The notes under the pieces: generated by a model
The model's database searches: none
Told to the model about the DNA's origin: nothing
The model's input: the letters and a program-made list of their open reading frames with translations, nothing else
Program-made: the position numbers and the translations under genes
In this document: positions 1-8,721 of the stretch, one piece after another
Layout of the letters: every line of letters starts with the position of its first letter
How positions within the stretch are numbered: the stretch's first letter is position 1
Assembly (NCBI RefSeq): GCF_000468095.1
Contig: NZ_ASZC01000005.1
Coordinates: forward strand, 1 to 64,000
Origin: Pantoea sp. AS-PWVM4
GTDB taxonomy: Bacteria > Pseudomonadota > Gammaproteobacteria > Enterobacterales > Enterobacteriaceae
DNA: 64,000 nucleotides
Direction of reading: 5' to 3'

Positions 1-54
1 GGCGTGAAAGGAGAAACGGAGGGCTTTAAGCTACGGCACAAGATCGAGTCTTAA
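1..54 (+). CDS. 3' end of a truncated upstream gene
   Basis: The first frame is open from the window edge and ends in TAA at 52-54, giving 17 residues (GVKGETEGFKLRHKIES). It stops just before a degenerate copy of the intergenic palindrome family, which is where genes in this window usually end. Too little remains to name a family, and the open frame could be chance. Confidence 0.35.
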   Translation, partial: GVKGETEGFKLRHKIES

Positions 55-120
55 GCGGCGCGACAAGCTGCCTCCGTTTCGTGTAACGGGTAGCTAACCA
101 GTTACAACTTCAAGATACAA

Positions 121-165
121 GCGGCGCGATTTATCGCGCAAGTTTTCAGCGATTCATCGCGCGGG
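121..165. repeat. REP-type palindrome, degenerate pair
   Basis: A full copy (GCGGCGCGATTTATCGCGCA) at 121-140 is followed by a decayed inverted half at 151-165; a further fragment lies at 53-64. The element ends 2 bp before the stop codon of the leftward hydrolase gene. Confidence 0.75.
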
Positions 166-167
166 TT

Positions 168-989
168 TCAGTTGCGCTGTAAAAACGCCAACAAATCCGC
201 ATTCAATTGATCCTGGTGCGTTACCGCAAAGCCGTGCGGACCATTCTCATACACCTTCAGCTCAGACCCTTTAATCATCTCATGCACCAGCTTACCGGTG
301 GCTTCAAACGGGACAATCTGGTCATTGCTGCCGTGGATTACCAGCGTCGGCACATCCACTTTGGCGATATCGGTACGGAAATCAGTCTCAGAAAACGCCG
401 TGACACAATCCAGCGTACCTTTCAGCGAAGCCAGTAACGCGATATTCAGCGTCTGGATCATCACGCCATCCGACACCGTCTGTCCGGCATTGGTGCCATA
501 AAATGGAACCGCGAAATCTTTAATAAATTGCGCACGATCCTGACGTAATCCCGCTTTAATGCCATCAAATACCGCACTTTCCACCCCTTCAGGGTGATCG
601 CTGGTTTTACCAAAAATGGGGGTGACTGCGCCCAGCAACACCAGTCCTTTCACCTTCGCGGTGCCGTAACGGCCAATGTAACGCGACACATCGCCGCCAC
701 CCATCGAGAAGCCCACCAGGGTGACATCGCTGAGTTGCAGATGCTCAATCAGGCCATGAATATCATCGGCAAAGGTGTCGTAGTCATAACCTTCCCACGG
801 CTGTTCGGAGCGACCGAAGCCACGGCGGTCAAAGGCAATTACCCGGTAGCCACGTTCCGCCAGGAAATTCATCTGGCTGTCCCACATGTCAGCATCCAGC
901 GGCCAGCCGTGGCTGAACAGTACCGGTTGGCCTTTGCCCCAATCTTTGTAGTAGAGGTTCACGCCGTCTTTAGTCTTGAAAGTGCTCAT
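168..989 (-). CDS. alpha/beta hydrolase, non-heme chloroperoxidase-like
   Basis: 273 residues, typical of single-domain alpha/beta hydrolases of the non-heme chloroperoxidase/esterase type. The oxyanion region is FSHGW at about 25-29. The nucleophile elbow GFSMGG places the catalytic Ser at 95, with Asp223 (HGSNDQ) and His252 (GPHGF) completing the triad. No signal peptide is seen, so it should be cytoplasmic. Such enzymes hydrolyse esters or lactones; with acetate and peroxide they show perhydrolase/haloperoxidase activity in vitro, but the physiological substrate cannot be read from sequence. It is divergent from the MFS exporter gene across about 217 bp and probably belongs to the same accessory cluster. 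Family assignment is secure, substrate unknown. Confidence 0.9.
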   Translation of the reverse strand: MSTFKTKDGVNLYYKDWGKGQPVLFSHGWPLDADMWDSQMNFLAERGYRVIAFDRRGFGRSEQPWEGYDYDTFADDIHGLIEHLQLSDVTLVGFSMGGGDVSRYIGRYGTAKVKGLVLLGAVTPIFGKTSDHPEGVESAVFDGIKAGLRQDRAQFIKDFAVPFYGTNAGQTVSDGVMIQTLNIALLASLKGTLDCVTAFSETDFRTDIAKVDVPTLVIHGSNDQIVPFEATGKLVHEMIKGSELKVYENGPHGFAVTHQDQLNADLLAFLQRN

Positions 990-1071
990 AATTTTTCTCC
1001 GTCAGGTGAGTAATGTTGTGTCTCGCTAATCAAACTACCCTGCACTGCCGGAAAAACCTAAAGCAGAGATT

Positions 1072-1087
1072 TTGACAACTTGTTCAA
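1072..1087. promoter_or_regulatory. possible LysR-type operator between hydrolase and MFS genes
   Basis: The imperfect inverted repeat TTGACAACTTGTTCAA lies in the divergent 990-1206 intergenic region. Its core TTGTTCAA recurs, on the opposite strand, in the LysR/ABM intergenic region at 3728-3738. The shared motif suggests one regulator serves both, probably the LysR protein encoded between them. This is inference from two sites only. Confidence 0.3.
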
Positions 1088-1206
1088 ACTTTTTTGCGCT
1101 TCTAAGCTGTCAAAAAAGCCTGGACAAGATGGCCGATTTTTTCCGCTATCAACCATCGGCCAGGGTTCGTAAGGTGCAGTTATCGCAACCTTATTGGAGA
1201 ATGACC

Positions 1207-2796
1207 ATGAGCCAGCCCCCAACCAACGCCCTGCGCAGCAGCGCTTTTTCCCCCTTCGCCTACGGGCTGTTTGCCCTGATTTGGACCGCCTCGGTATTGG
1301 GCAACACCGGCAGCTTTATCCGGGATGTCGCCAGCGCCTGGCTGGTGACCGGACTGTCGGATAACCCTGCCGCCGTCGCTCTGATGCAAACCGCCGCCAC
1401 GTTGCCAGTGTTTCTGCTGGCGCTGCCGGCTGGTGTGTTGTCCGATATCGTTGACCGTCGCCGTTTGCTGATTGCGGTACAGATATTGATGGCGAGTGTC
1501 AGCGGCACCCTGCTGGTACTGTCACACAACAACTGGCTGACCACCGAATGGTTGATCGGTCTGACCTTCGTCGGCGGCATCGGAGCGGCGCTGTTTGGTC
1601 CGGCGTGGCAGGCGATTGTGCCGGAACTGGTGCCACGCCATGAATTGAAAAACGCCGTGGCGCTCAACTCACTGGGGATCAATATCGCGCGCGCTATCGG
1701 ACCGGCCACCGGCGGTTTGCTGCTGGCCAGTTTCGGCGCGATGGCGGCCTACGGCGCAGATGTCGCCAGTTACTTCTTCGTGGTCGCCGCTCTGCTGTAC
1801 TGGAAACGTCCGGCGAAGGCCAAAACCGAACTTAACGAACACTTCTTCGGTGCCTTCCGTGCCGGGCTGCGTTATGTGCGCGCCAGCCGCGATTTACACC
1901 GCGTGCTGCTGCGCGCCGCGTTGTACTTCGCCTTCGCCAGCGCCGTCTGGGCGCTGCTGCCGCTGGTGGCGCGTAATATGTTGCAGGGCACCGCCGGGTT
2001 CTACGGTTTGCTGCTCGGCGCGGTCGGTGTCGGGGCGATTGGCGGGGCTTTGTTGTTGCCACGTCTGCGCCAGCACATGGGTAACGATGGCCTGCTGCTG
2101 CTCTCCGCCCTGCTCAGTGCGGGCGTGATGCTGGCGCTGGCAATCAGCCCGGCACAGTGGCTGGCGTTGCTGTTGATGGTACTGCTCGGCGTTGGCTGGA
2201 TTATCGCCCTCACTACCCTGAACGGGGTGGCGCAGGCGGTGCTGCCGGACTGGGTACGTGGACGCGGTCTGGCGGTCTATCTGATGGTATTCAACGGTAC
2301 GCTGGCAGGCGGTAGCTTGGTGTGGGGGTTGATTGCCCAGCATATCGGGCTGGCGCAGGCGCTGCTGCTGGCTGGTGGCATGTTGCTGATCACCGCCCTG
2401 CTGCTGAAACGTCTGGTGCTGCCTGCCGGTGAGGCGGATCTGCAACCGGCGCAGCACTGGGCTGATCCGACGGTAAGCGGTGAAATGAACGGCCATCGTG
2501 GCCCGGTGATGATTCAGGTGCGCTATCAGGTTCCGCAGGAGGATCGTGCCGATTTCAAACGCGCCATGCGCAAACTGGCCGCCGCACGCCGTCGTGATGG
2601 TGCCTATGCCTGGGGATTGATGGAGCAGAGCGACGACCCCACCGCCCTGCTGGAGTGGTTCCTGGTGGAGTCATGGCAGGAGCACCTGCGCCAACACCAG
2701 CGCGTCTCACGCGCCGATGTGGCGCTGCAACAGGCGGTGCTGCAATATCATCAGGGTGACGAACCGCCACAGGTCAGCCACCATATCTCTATCTAA
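1207..2796 (+). CDS. MFS exporter with C-terminal ABM-like domain
   Basis: 529 residues from the ATG at 1207, chosen because GGAGA at 1196-1200 is correctly spaced for it; the ATG at 1201 abuts that site and the longer frame from 1072 has no signal. The first roughly 410 residues form a 12-helix major facilitator domain of the MFS_3/EntS-like drug-exporter type, with the cytoplasmic-loop motif GVLSDIVDRRR near residue 75. The last roughly 85 residues (from GPVMIQVRYQVPQ) form a dimeric alpha-beta barrel resembling antibiotic biosynthesis monooxygenase (ABM) domains, a tail known in this family. A separate ABM-domain gene lies 2.6 kb downstream. Likely role: efflux of a small toxic or signalling compound across the inner membrane; substrate unknown. 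Confidence 0.88.
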   Translation: MSQPPTNALRSSAFSPFAYGLFALIWTASVLGNTGSFIRDVASAWLVTGLSDNPAAVALMQTAATLPVFLLALPAGVLSDIVDRRRLLIAVQILMASVSGTLLVLSHNNWLTTEWLIGLTFVGGIGAALFGPAWQAIVPELVPRHELKNAVALNSLGINIARAIGPATGGLLLASFGAMAAYGADVASYFFVVAALLYWKRPAKAKTELNEHFFGAFRAGLRYVRASRDLHRVLLRAALYFAFASAVWALLPLVARNMLQGTAGFYGLLLGAVGVGAIGGALLLPRLRQHMGNDGLLLLSALLSAGVMLALAISPAQWLALLLMVLLGVGWIIALTTLNGVAQAVLPDWVRGRGLAVYLMVFNGTLAGGSLVWGLIAQHIGLAQALLLAGGMLLITALLLKRLVLPAGEADLQPAQHWADPTVSGEMNGHRGPVMIQVRYQVPQEDRADFKRAMRKLAAARRRDGAYAWGLMEQSDDPTALLEWFLVESWQEHLRQHQRVSRADVALQQAVLQYHQGDEPPQVSHHISI

Positions 2797-2798
2797 TC

Positions 2799-3707
2799 TC
2801 AGGCTGGCAGGTAGATGTCGTTCAGCCCCGGTAGCGTGAGTAAGCGCTCACGCCACCAGTTGGCGGCATTACCGCTGGCGCTTTCGTTCCAAGCCAGATA
2901 GGCCATATCGCGTCGGCATTCGCTATCCAATTGACGCTCCACCAGCGCCCCACTGCGCAAATGCGGCTCCGCCAGATAGCGCGGCAGGTAACCGCAGCCC
3001 AATCCGGCAAGCTGCGCCTGCAACTTAGACGGAAAATCGTGCACACTGAGGGTCTTCTGTTCATCCAGTACGCGCAAATCCATCCCTGCGCCGTGGCGTG
3101 ATGAATCATGCACCGTCACCGCACGATACTGACGAATTTGCTCGCGCAACAACGGTTCCGGCGCAGACGCCAGCGGGTGCTCCGGCGCAACGGCAAACAC
3201 GTATTCCAGCCAACCCAACGGCTGACAGCCAATCTCTTTACGCGTGGCCGGTTCCTGCACCGCACCAAACACGATATCCGCTTCACCGTAATGCAGCGCT
3301 TCCCAGCACCCCGCCAGCACGTCATGACGGAATTGCAGCTGGGTATGCGAATGCTGCTGATAAAACTCATCAATCAGCGGCGTCAGCAGGCTAAACGGCA
3401 CCGAGGCATCGACGCTGATCACCAGTTGGCTCTCCCAACCGCTCTCCACGTAGCGCGCCTGCTGCTCCAGCTCATTCACCGCCCGCAGCAGCGTCCGGCC
3501 TTTTTCCAGCATCAGACGCCCGGTTGGCGTAAAGGTGGCACGATGACCGGAACGATCCAGCAGCGTGATTTTGAGATCGCTCTCCATCTTCTGCACGGTA
3601 TAGCTGAGTGCAGACGCGGTTTTAAACAGCCGTGCCGCCGCCGCGGCAAAGGTGCCATGACGATCGAGCGCATCCAGAATCAGCAGCGCCTCGAGGTTTA
3701 AACGCAT
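2799..3707 (-). CDS. LysR family transcriptional regulator
   Basis: 302 residues from ATG 3707, preceded by a GGGGAGG ribosome site; the longer frame to 3776 lacks one. An N-terminal winged helix-turn-helix (about residues 3-62, HGTFAAAAARLFKTASALSYTVQKME) is followed by a type-2 periplasmic-binding-like effector domain (about 90-295). It is convergent with and only 2 bp from the MFS gene, and divergent from the ABM-amidohydrolase pair, the arrangement usual for a LysR protein controlling its neighbour. The shared TTGTTCAA motif upstream of both the MFS gene and the ABM gene supports it as their regulator. The effector is unknown. Confidence 0.92.
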   Translation of the reverse strand: MRLNLEALLILDALDRHGTFAAAAARLFKTASALSYTVQKMESDLKITLLDRSGHRATFTPTGRLMLEKGRTLLRAVNELEQQARYVESGWESQLVISVDASVPFSLLTPLIDEFYQQHSHTQLQFRHDVLAGCWEALHYGEADIVFGAVQEPATRKEIGCQPLGWLEYVFAVAPEHPLASAPEPLLREQIRQYRAVTVHDSSRHGAGMDLRVLDEQKTLSVHDFPSKLQAQLAGLGCGYLPRYLAEPHLRSGALVERQLDSECRRDMAYLAWNESASGNAANWWRERLLTLPGLNDIYLPA

Positions 3708-3727
3708 TCCAACCGCCTCCCCAAAAT

Positions 3728-3738
3728 TTGTTGAACAA
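3728..3738. promoter_or_regulatory. possible LysR-type operator, LysR/ABM intergenic
   Basis: TTGTTGAACAA is an inverted repeat (TTGTT/AACAA around one base) in the 122-bp divergent region between the LysR gene and the ABM gene, where autoregulatory LysR sites normally lie. It shares TTGTTCAA with the motif at 1072-1087. Confidence 0.35.
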
Positions 3739-3829
3739 CAACCCAAAAACAATCCGTTATCAATAAACGCTCTCATTTCGTATTTTTTTCCTCAACGACG
3801 CAAGCACTTTCACCAGCGAGGAATCCATC

Positions 3830-4390
3830 ATGAATTACCCACAACAGGCTCATCACGTCACGCTGGTGATCACGCACAGCATCCAGCCGGAAAAACAGGC
3901 CGACTATGAAAAGTGGCTGGAAACCATCATGCCGCAGGCAGCCAGCTTTCCGGGACACCTCGGAGTGAACGTGCTGCGCCCGGTCCACGGCGACAACGCC
4001 TACACCGTGCTGATTCGTTTTGTCGGTATGGATGAGCTGTACGCCTGGCTGAAATCACCGGCCCGTCAGGACCTGGTCAAGGAACTCCCGGCCATCCTGG
4101 CGCAACCGGAACATATTGAAGTGCGTCCCGGCGCCGCGTTTTGGTTTACCCCGACGCAAAAAGGCCAGGTCAAACCGGCCAAATGGAAACAATACTTACT
4201 CACGCTGGGGGTGATTTTTCCCTCAGCCAACCTGGTCCCCTGGTTCTGGAATACGGTGTTGCCGGTCAGTCACGGCACGCTGTGGGGGAACTTTCTCGAT
4301 AATGCCAGCGTCGTGGCTTTGGTGGTTTTCCTGTGGATGCCACTGCTGACCCGCGTGTTGAAACAATGGCTGATTGGCCGCAAAGCATAA
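3830..4390 (+). CDS. ABM-domain membrane protein
   Basis: 186 residues. Residues about 8-105 form an antibiotic biosynthesis monooxygenase-like dimeric alpha-beta barrel (VTLVITHSIQPEKQADYEKWL...GVNVLRP). Two hydrophobic helices follow (about 125-145 and 158-180), so the barrel should be anchored at the inner membrane. The ribosome site GAGGAA precedes the start. Its stop is 18 bp from the amidohydrolase start, indicating an operon. Some ABM-fold proteins are cofactor-less oxygenases of aromatic or polyketide compounds, others only bind ligands; no catalytic residue can be assigned here. Divergent from the LysR gene that probably controls it. Confidence 0.82.
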   Translation: MNYPQQAHHVTLVITHSIQPEKQADYEKWLETIMPQAASFPGHLGVNVLRPVHGDNAYTVLIRFVGMDELYAWLKSPARQDLVKELPAILAQPEHIEVRPGAAFWFTPTQKGQVKPAKWKQYLLTLGVIFPSANLVPWFWNTVLPVSHGTLWGNFLDNASVVALVVFLWMPLLTRVLKQWLIGRKA

Positions 4391-4408
4391 TCTGACAGGA
4401 GAAGAAAC

Positions 4409-6277
4409 ATGACCACCGCTTCACTGATTTTGACCAACGGCAAATTCCACACCGTTGACCGCGCCAATCCGCTGGCAACTGCTGTGGCGATTAAAGATGG
4501 CAAATTCATTGCCGTAGGCAGCGAAGCCGAGGTGATGCGCTTTGCCGGTAGCGACACGCAAATTATTGATGCTAAAGGCCATACCGGCATTCCCGGCCTG
4601 AACGACTCGCACCTGCACCTGATTCGCGGCGGTCTGAACTACAATCTTGAACTGCGCTGGGAAGGCGTGCCGTCACTGGCGGATGCGCTACGAATGTTGC
4701 GTGAGCAGGCACTGCGCACCCCCTCGCCACAGTGGGTTCGCGTGGTGGGTGGCTGGACCGAATTCCAGTTTGCCGAACGTCGCATGCCGACGCTGGATGA
4801 AATCAACGCGGCAGCACCGGATACGCCGGTGTTTATTCTGCACCTGTATGATCGTGCATTGCTGAATCGTGCGGCGCTCAAGGTGGTGGGTTACACCAAA
4901 GATACGCCGAATCCGCCGGGCGGCGAAATCCAGCGCGACAGCAACGGCAACCCGACCGGGATGTTGATTGCCCGTCCCAACGCCATGTTGCTGTACGCCA
5001 CGCTGGCGAAAGGGCCAAAATTGCCGCTAGAGCAGCAGGTCAACTCCACCCGTCAGTTTATGCGCGAGCTGAATCGCCTCGGCCTGACCAGCGCCATCGA
5101 CGCCGGTGGCGGTTTCCAGAACTACCCGGATGATTATGATGTGATTTCTGAGCTGCACGCCAAAAAGCAGCTAACGGTGCGCATCGCTTACAACCTGTTT
5201 ACCCAGCGTCCCGGCCATGAGCTGGAAGATTTTGAAAAATGGACCGATATGCTGAAACCCGGCCAGGGCACCAATTTCCTGCGGCACAACGGTGCGGGAG
5301 AAATGTTGGTGTTCTCGGCGGCAGATTTTGAAGACTTCCTTGAACCACGCCCTGACCTTGCACCCGGTATGGAAGATGAGCTGGAGCGTGTGGTACGCCA
5401 CCTGGTGGAGCATCGCTGGCCGTTCCGCTTGCACGCCACTTACAACGAATCGATCAGTCGCATGCTGGATGTGTTCGAGAAAGTTAACCGTGACATTCCG
5501 TTTAACGGCCTGCACTGGTTCTTCGATCACGCCGAAACCATCACCGAAGCCAATATCGAGCGCGTCAAAGCGTTGGGCGGCGGCATCGCGGTGCAGCACC
5601 GCATGGCGTTCCAGGGGGAATATTTTGTCGATCGCTATGGCAAACAAGCCGCAAAACAGACGCCGCCGGTAGCGCGGATGCTGGATGCAGATGTCCCGGT
5701 GGGTCTGGGTACGGATGCAACGCGTGTTGCCAGTTACAACCCGTGGACTGCGCTTTACTGGCTGGTTTCTGGCCGCACCGTCGGCGGAATGCAACTGTAT
5801 GATGACAACGCCCGCATCGACCGCGAAACCGCGCTGATGCTGTGGACCAAAGGCAGCGCCTGGTTCTCCAGCGAACAAAATGCTAAAGGAGAGATCAAAG
5901 TCGGCCAACTGGCAGATTTGGTGCTGCTGTCGAAAGATTTCTTCAGCGTGGCAGAAGAGGAGATCAAGGGAATTGAATCCGTGCTGACCCTTGTTGATGG
6001 CGCTGTGGTGTATGCGGCAGGTAGCTTTACCCCGCTGGCACCGCCGCCGGTGCCGGTGTTGCCGGAGTGGTCGCCAGTGGTGACGGTGCCAGGTCATTAT
6101 CGTAGCGCCCCACCGCAGGCAACGGGTCGCGCCGCGATGATGCCGAAAGTGCATCAATGCAGCGGCCCGTGTGGCGTGCACAGCCATGCGCATGATGTTG
6201 CGCGTCAGTCATCGGTGCCAGTGTCCGATAACAATGCCTTCTGGGGCGCGCTGGGGTGTTCCTGCTTTGCGTTTTAA
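4409..6277 (+). CDS. YtcJ-like metal-dependent amidohydrolase with Cys/His-rich tail
   Basis: 622 residues, a TIM-barrel amidohydrolase of the amidohydro_3/YtcJ type. The first metal-binding motif is DSHLH with His68 and His70; later histidines include those in RLHATYNES and the FDHAET segment, and the GLGTDATR segment supplies an Asp. N- and C-terminal beta-sandwich segments flank the barrel. The family hydrolyses amide or related bonds, often in N-substituted or aromatic compounds; substrate unknown. The last 41 residues (582-622) are unusual: they hold four Cys and several His (CSGPCGVHSHAH, ending GCSCFAF). It is the second gene of the ABM-amidohydrolase operon, with an AGGAGA ribosome site. 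A long reading frame on the opposite strand is a codon-bias shadow. Confidence 0.9.
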   Translation: MTTASLILTNGKFHTVDRANPLATAVAIKDGKFIAVGSEAEVMRFAGSDTQIIDAKGHTGIPGLNDSHLHLIRGGLNYNLELRWEGVPSLADALRMLREQALRTPSPQWVRVVGGWTEFQFAERRMPTLDEINAAAPDTPVFILHLYDRALLNRAALKVVGYTKDTPNPPGGEIQRDSNGNPTGMLIARPNAMLLYATLAKGPKLPLEQQVNSTRQFMRELNRLGLTSAIDAGGGFQNYPDDYDVISELHAKKQLTVRIAYNLFTQRPGHELEDFEKWTDMLKPGQGTNFLRHNGAGEMLVFSAADFEDFLEPRPDLAPGMEDELERVVRHLVEHRWPFRLHATYNESISRMLDVFEKVNRDIPFNGLHWFFDHAETITEANIERVKALGGGIAVQHRMAFQGEYFVDRYGKQAAKQTPPVARMLDADVPVGLGTDATRVASYNPWTALYWLVSGRTVGGMQLYDDNARIDRETALMLWTKGSAWFSSEQNAKGEIKVGQLADLVLLSKDFFSVAEEEIKGIESVLTLVDGAVVYAAGSFTPLAPPPVPVLPEWSPVVTVPGHYRSAPPQATGRAAMMPKVHQCSGPCGVHSHAHDVARQSSVPVSDNNAFWGALGCSCFAF

Positions 6278-6299
6278 GATGGTGCGCTGTTTTGAGACG

Positions 6300-6322
6300 T
6301 AGCAGCGCGATTTATCGTGCTG
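6300..6322. repeat. REP-type palindrome between convergent genes
   Basis: Single variant copy (TAGCAGCGCGATTTATCGTG core) between the amidohydrolase stop and the cyclase stop, which directly follows it. Its position between convergent ends suggests it may also act in transcript 3' end formation. Confidence 0.75.
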
Positions 6323-7270
6323 TTAGGGCACCAGGCCAAAGCCCTGTTTGCCGTTCTTTTTAATGCTATACATGGCTTCATCGGCGCGCATCAGAGCGTC
6401 GTCGAAGCCATCCTGCATCTGTACCTGCGCAATCCCAATCGACGCGCCAATTTCTGCCGTGCCATTCCCCAGTTCGAACGGTGTGAGTGCGGCGTCCAGC
6501 AGAGTCTGAGCCATGATTCTCACCTTAGGGAAGTCGATCAAAAACGGCATCAACAGCACAAACTCATCACCGCCAATACGCCCAATCACCACCGAAGACA
6601 GCACCGCATCCCGCATCCGCTGACTGAGCTGCATCAACACTTCATCGCCGCTGCGATGCCCGAGGGTGTCATTGACGTGTTTAAAGTTATCCAGATCGAT
6701 ATAAGCGAGGCACAGCGGCCCCTGCTTTTTCATCTGACTGAAATGGGTTTGCAGCGAATGACGGTTGGTAAGACCGGTGAGCGGATCATGATTCGCCAGC
6801 GTCGATAGCTGCGCTTCATAATTCTTCTCTTTGGTCATGTCGATATGCGTACCCGTCACCTTCAACGGGTTGCCCTGCTCGTCCCATTCGCTGACGCGTC
6901 CACGATCCAGCACCCAGGTGATGGTGCCGTTTTTCGCCACCATGCGATGCAACGCTTCGTAATAAGGAGCACGGCCTTCGATATGGTCGTAGAACGCTTT
7001 CAGCACCTCATCCGCATCTTCGGGGTGCAGATGCTCGCGCCACACTTCAAACTTCGCGTTCAACTCTTTCGGCTGGAAGCCCAGCATCGCTCCCCAACGT
7101 CGGTTAAAAATTACCAATTTGCCGCTGGGGATATCCAGTTGCCACAGGCACAGCCCGGTGCCGTCCAGCGCTGCGCTCAGCTTATTGCGGGCGTCATGCG
7201 CTATACGCTTGAGTCGCGCATTGTGCTTTTTCAGGTTCTGAATCTGCTGGAGCAGCGCTTCATCGGACAT
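6323..7270 (-). CDS. PAS-GGDEF diguanylate cyclase
   Basis: 315 residues. A short N-terminal coiled coil (about 5-33) leads into a PAS_3-type PAS-PAC sensor (about 33-148, with WQLDIPSGKLVIFNRRW and the PAC segment KVTGTHIDMT), then a GGDEF domain (about 150-315) with an intact signature GGDEF at 233-237. The product should be a cytoplasmic diguanylate cyclase making c-di-GMP from two GTP in response to a small ligand or redox signal at the PAS domain. No RxxD inhibitory site precedes the signature, so product feedback of that kind is not expected. It stands alone, divergent from the uxuA-like gene across 370 bp. Confidence 0.93.
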   Translation of the reverse strand: MSDEALLQQIQNLKKHNARLKRIAHDARNKLSAALDGTGLCLWQLDIPSGKLVIFNRRWGAMLGFQPKELNAKFEVWREHLHPEDADEVLKAFYDHIEGRAPYYEALHRMVAKNGTITWVLDRGRVSEWDEQGNPLKVTGTHIDMTKEKNYEAQLSTLANHDPLTGLTNRHSLQTHFSQMKKQGPLCLAYIDLDNFKHVNDTLGHRSGDEVLMQLSQRMRDAVLSSVVIGRIGGDEFVLLMPFLIDFPKVRIMAQTLLDAALTPFELGNGTAEIGASIGIAQVQMQDGFDDALMRADEAMYSIKKNGKQGFGLVP

Positions 7271-7640
7271 AATTCACGGACGGCGAGCAAATAAGGTTTA
7301 TTGTGCCTGCCAGGAATATTCTGTAAATGCTCCAATTGAAAAGCCGATCAGTAGCGTTAAATCGCCACAAAATCAGATGTTATACCGTTCCGCTTGCTGA
7401 TTAGCAGCAAACCACGCTGTTTTTAACTATTTCTGGTAGTGAATAAGACATATCTGCGACCGGATTAAGATTGCATTTTGGGCTGGTGCGGTTTATCCGT
7501 GGTCACCAGCGCGCGGCCAACGGATAAATTGTGTTCTGTGACACGGATCAAGGGTTATCGGCAGCAGGGTGCTGTCATCATGAATACTAGAATGGTAGTT
7601 TAGCAGTTATCACAGAAACACGATGACGGTGGATGACATT
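7271..7640. promoter_or_regulatory. 370-bp divergent intergenic region with palindrome and CRP-like site
   Basis: No gene is seen. It contains the inverted repeat TTTATCCGT (7492-7500) / ACGGATAAA (7520-7528) with a 19-base spacer, and a CRP-like sequence TGTGACACGGATCAAG at 7537-7552 upstream of the mannonate dehydratase gene, which fits catabolite control of a sugar-acid gene. Both are sequence matches only. Confidence 0.35.
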
Positions 7641-8705
7641 ATGCAGCTGACAATGCGTTGGTTTGGTCCGAAAGAAGATAAAGTTTCGCTGGAATATATT
7701 CGCCAGGTGCCGGGCGTGCGTGGCATCGTCGGTGCGCTCTACGATGTGCCAGTGGGTGAAACCTGGCCGAAAGATAAGATCAAAGCGCTGGTCGATCAGG
7801 CACATGCTGCGGGCCTGACCGTGGAAGTGATTGAGAGCGTCAACATTCATGACGACATCAAAATCGGCCTGCCAAGTCGCGACCAATATATTGAGAACTA
7901 CAAGCAAAGCATCCGTAACCTGGCCGAAGTCGGGGTGAAGGTGATTTGCTACAACTTCATGCCAGTGTTCGACTGGATGAAGACCGAAATGAATTACGTG
8001 TTGCCAGACGGCTCCATTACTATGGCGTTCGAGAAGAAAGGTATCGATAAAAGTCTCGACGAAGTGGTGAAAGAGGTACTGGCCAGCTCCAACGGTTTTG
8101 TTCTGCCAGGCTGGGAGCCGGAGCGACTGGCAAAAGTGCAGGAGCTGTTTGCTAAATATGAAGGGGTGGATGACGCAAAACTGCGTGAAAACCTGGCGTA
8201 TTTCCTGAAAGCGGTGATCCCGGTGTGTGAAGAGGTGGGTGTGAAGATGGCGATCCACCCGGATGATCCACCGTACTCGATCTTCGGTCTGCCGCGCGTG
8301 GTCAAAAACCGCGACGATCTCGACTGGATTTGTAATGTGGTCGATTCACCAGCCAACTGTATTACCCTGTGTACCGGCTCGATCGCCGAAGATCCGCAGA
8401 ACGATGTGTATGCGATTCTGGCCGAATTCTCACGCCGCAAGCGCATCCCGTTTGCCCATGTGCGTAATATCAAAATCATTCAGGACAAGGATTTCTATGA
8501 ATGCGCACACCCCACCGAGTATGGCTCGCTGGATATGTATCAGGTGCTGAAGGCGATGTACGACAATGGTTTCGACGGCTATATCCGTTCCGATCATGGT
8601 CGCTTTATCTGGGGAGAAACCGGCCGCCCGGGTTATGGTTTGTATGACCGCGCACTGGGCACCACCTACCTGCTGGGACTGTGGGAAGCGCTGAGTAAGC
8701 GTTGA
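7641..8705 (+). CDS. uxuA: mannonate dehydratase, short form
   Basis: 354 residues from the ATG at 7641, chosen for the GGTGGA ribosome site six bases upstream; an earlier in-frame ATG at 7623 has no such site. The protein is a TIM-barrel UxuA-type dehydratase (N terminus MQLTMRWFGPKEDKVSLEYIRQ, metal-binding stretch AIHPDDPP, and a C-terminal HGRFIWGE). It would convert D-mannonate to 2-keto-3-deoxy-D-gluconate in hexuronate catabolism. It is shorter than the E. coli K-12 enzyme (about 394 residues) and closer in length to the forms of Gram-positive bacteria. uxuB, uxaC and a UxuR gene are not adjacent. The function call is firm; the in vivo substrate could be a related aldonate. Confidence 0.88.
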   Translation: MQLTMRWFGPKEDKVSLEYIRQVPGVRGIVGALYDVPVGETWPKDKIKALVDQAHAAGLTVEVIESVNIHDDIKIGLPSRDQYIENYKQSIRNLAEVGVKVICYNFMPVFDWMKTEMNYVLPDGSITMAFEKKGIDKSLDEVVKEVLASSNGFVLPGWEPERLAKVQELFAKYEGVDDAKLRENLAYFLKAVIPVCEEVGVKMAIHPDDPPYSIFGLPRVVKNRDDLDWICNVVDSPANCITLCTGSIAEDPQNDVYAILAEFSRRKRIPFAHVRNIKIIQDKDFYECAHPTEYGSLDMYQVLKAMYDNGFDGYIRSDHGRFIWGETGRPGYGLYDRALGTTYLLGLWEALSKR

Positions 8706-8721
8706 TCCTTTTGTACTGACA

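Noticed and set aside
5171..6193. 340-codon reading frame on the minus strand opposite the amidohydrolase
   Set aside because: It lies wholly inside a well-supported gene, has no family resemblance or ribosome site, and reflects GC-biased codon use on the coding strand.
7555..7562. Sigma-28 -10 box (GCCGATAA on the minus strand) for the PAS-GGDEF gene
   Set aside because: The corresponding -35 position reads ATGATGAC, unlike TAAAGTTT, and the site is 285 bp from the start.
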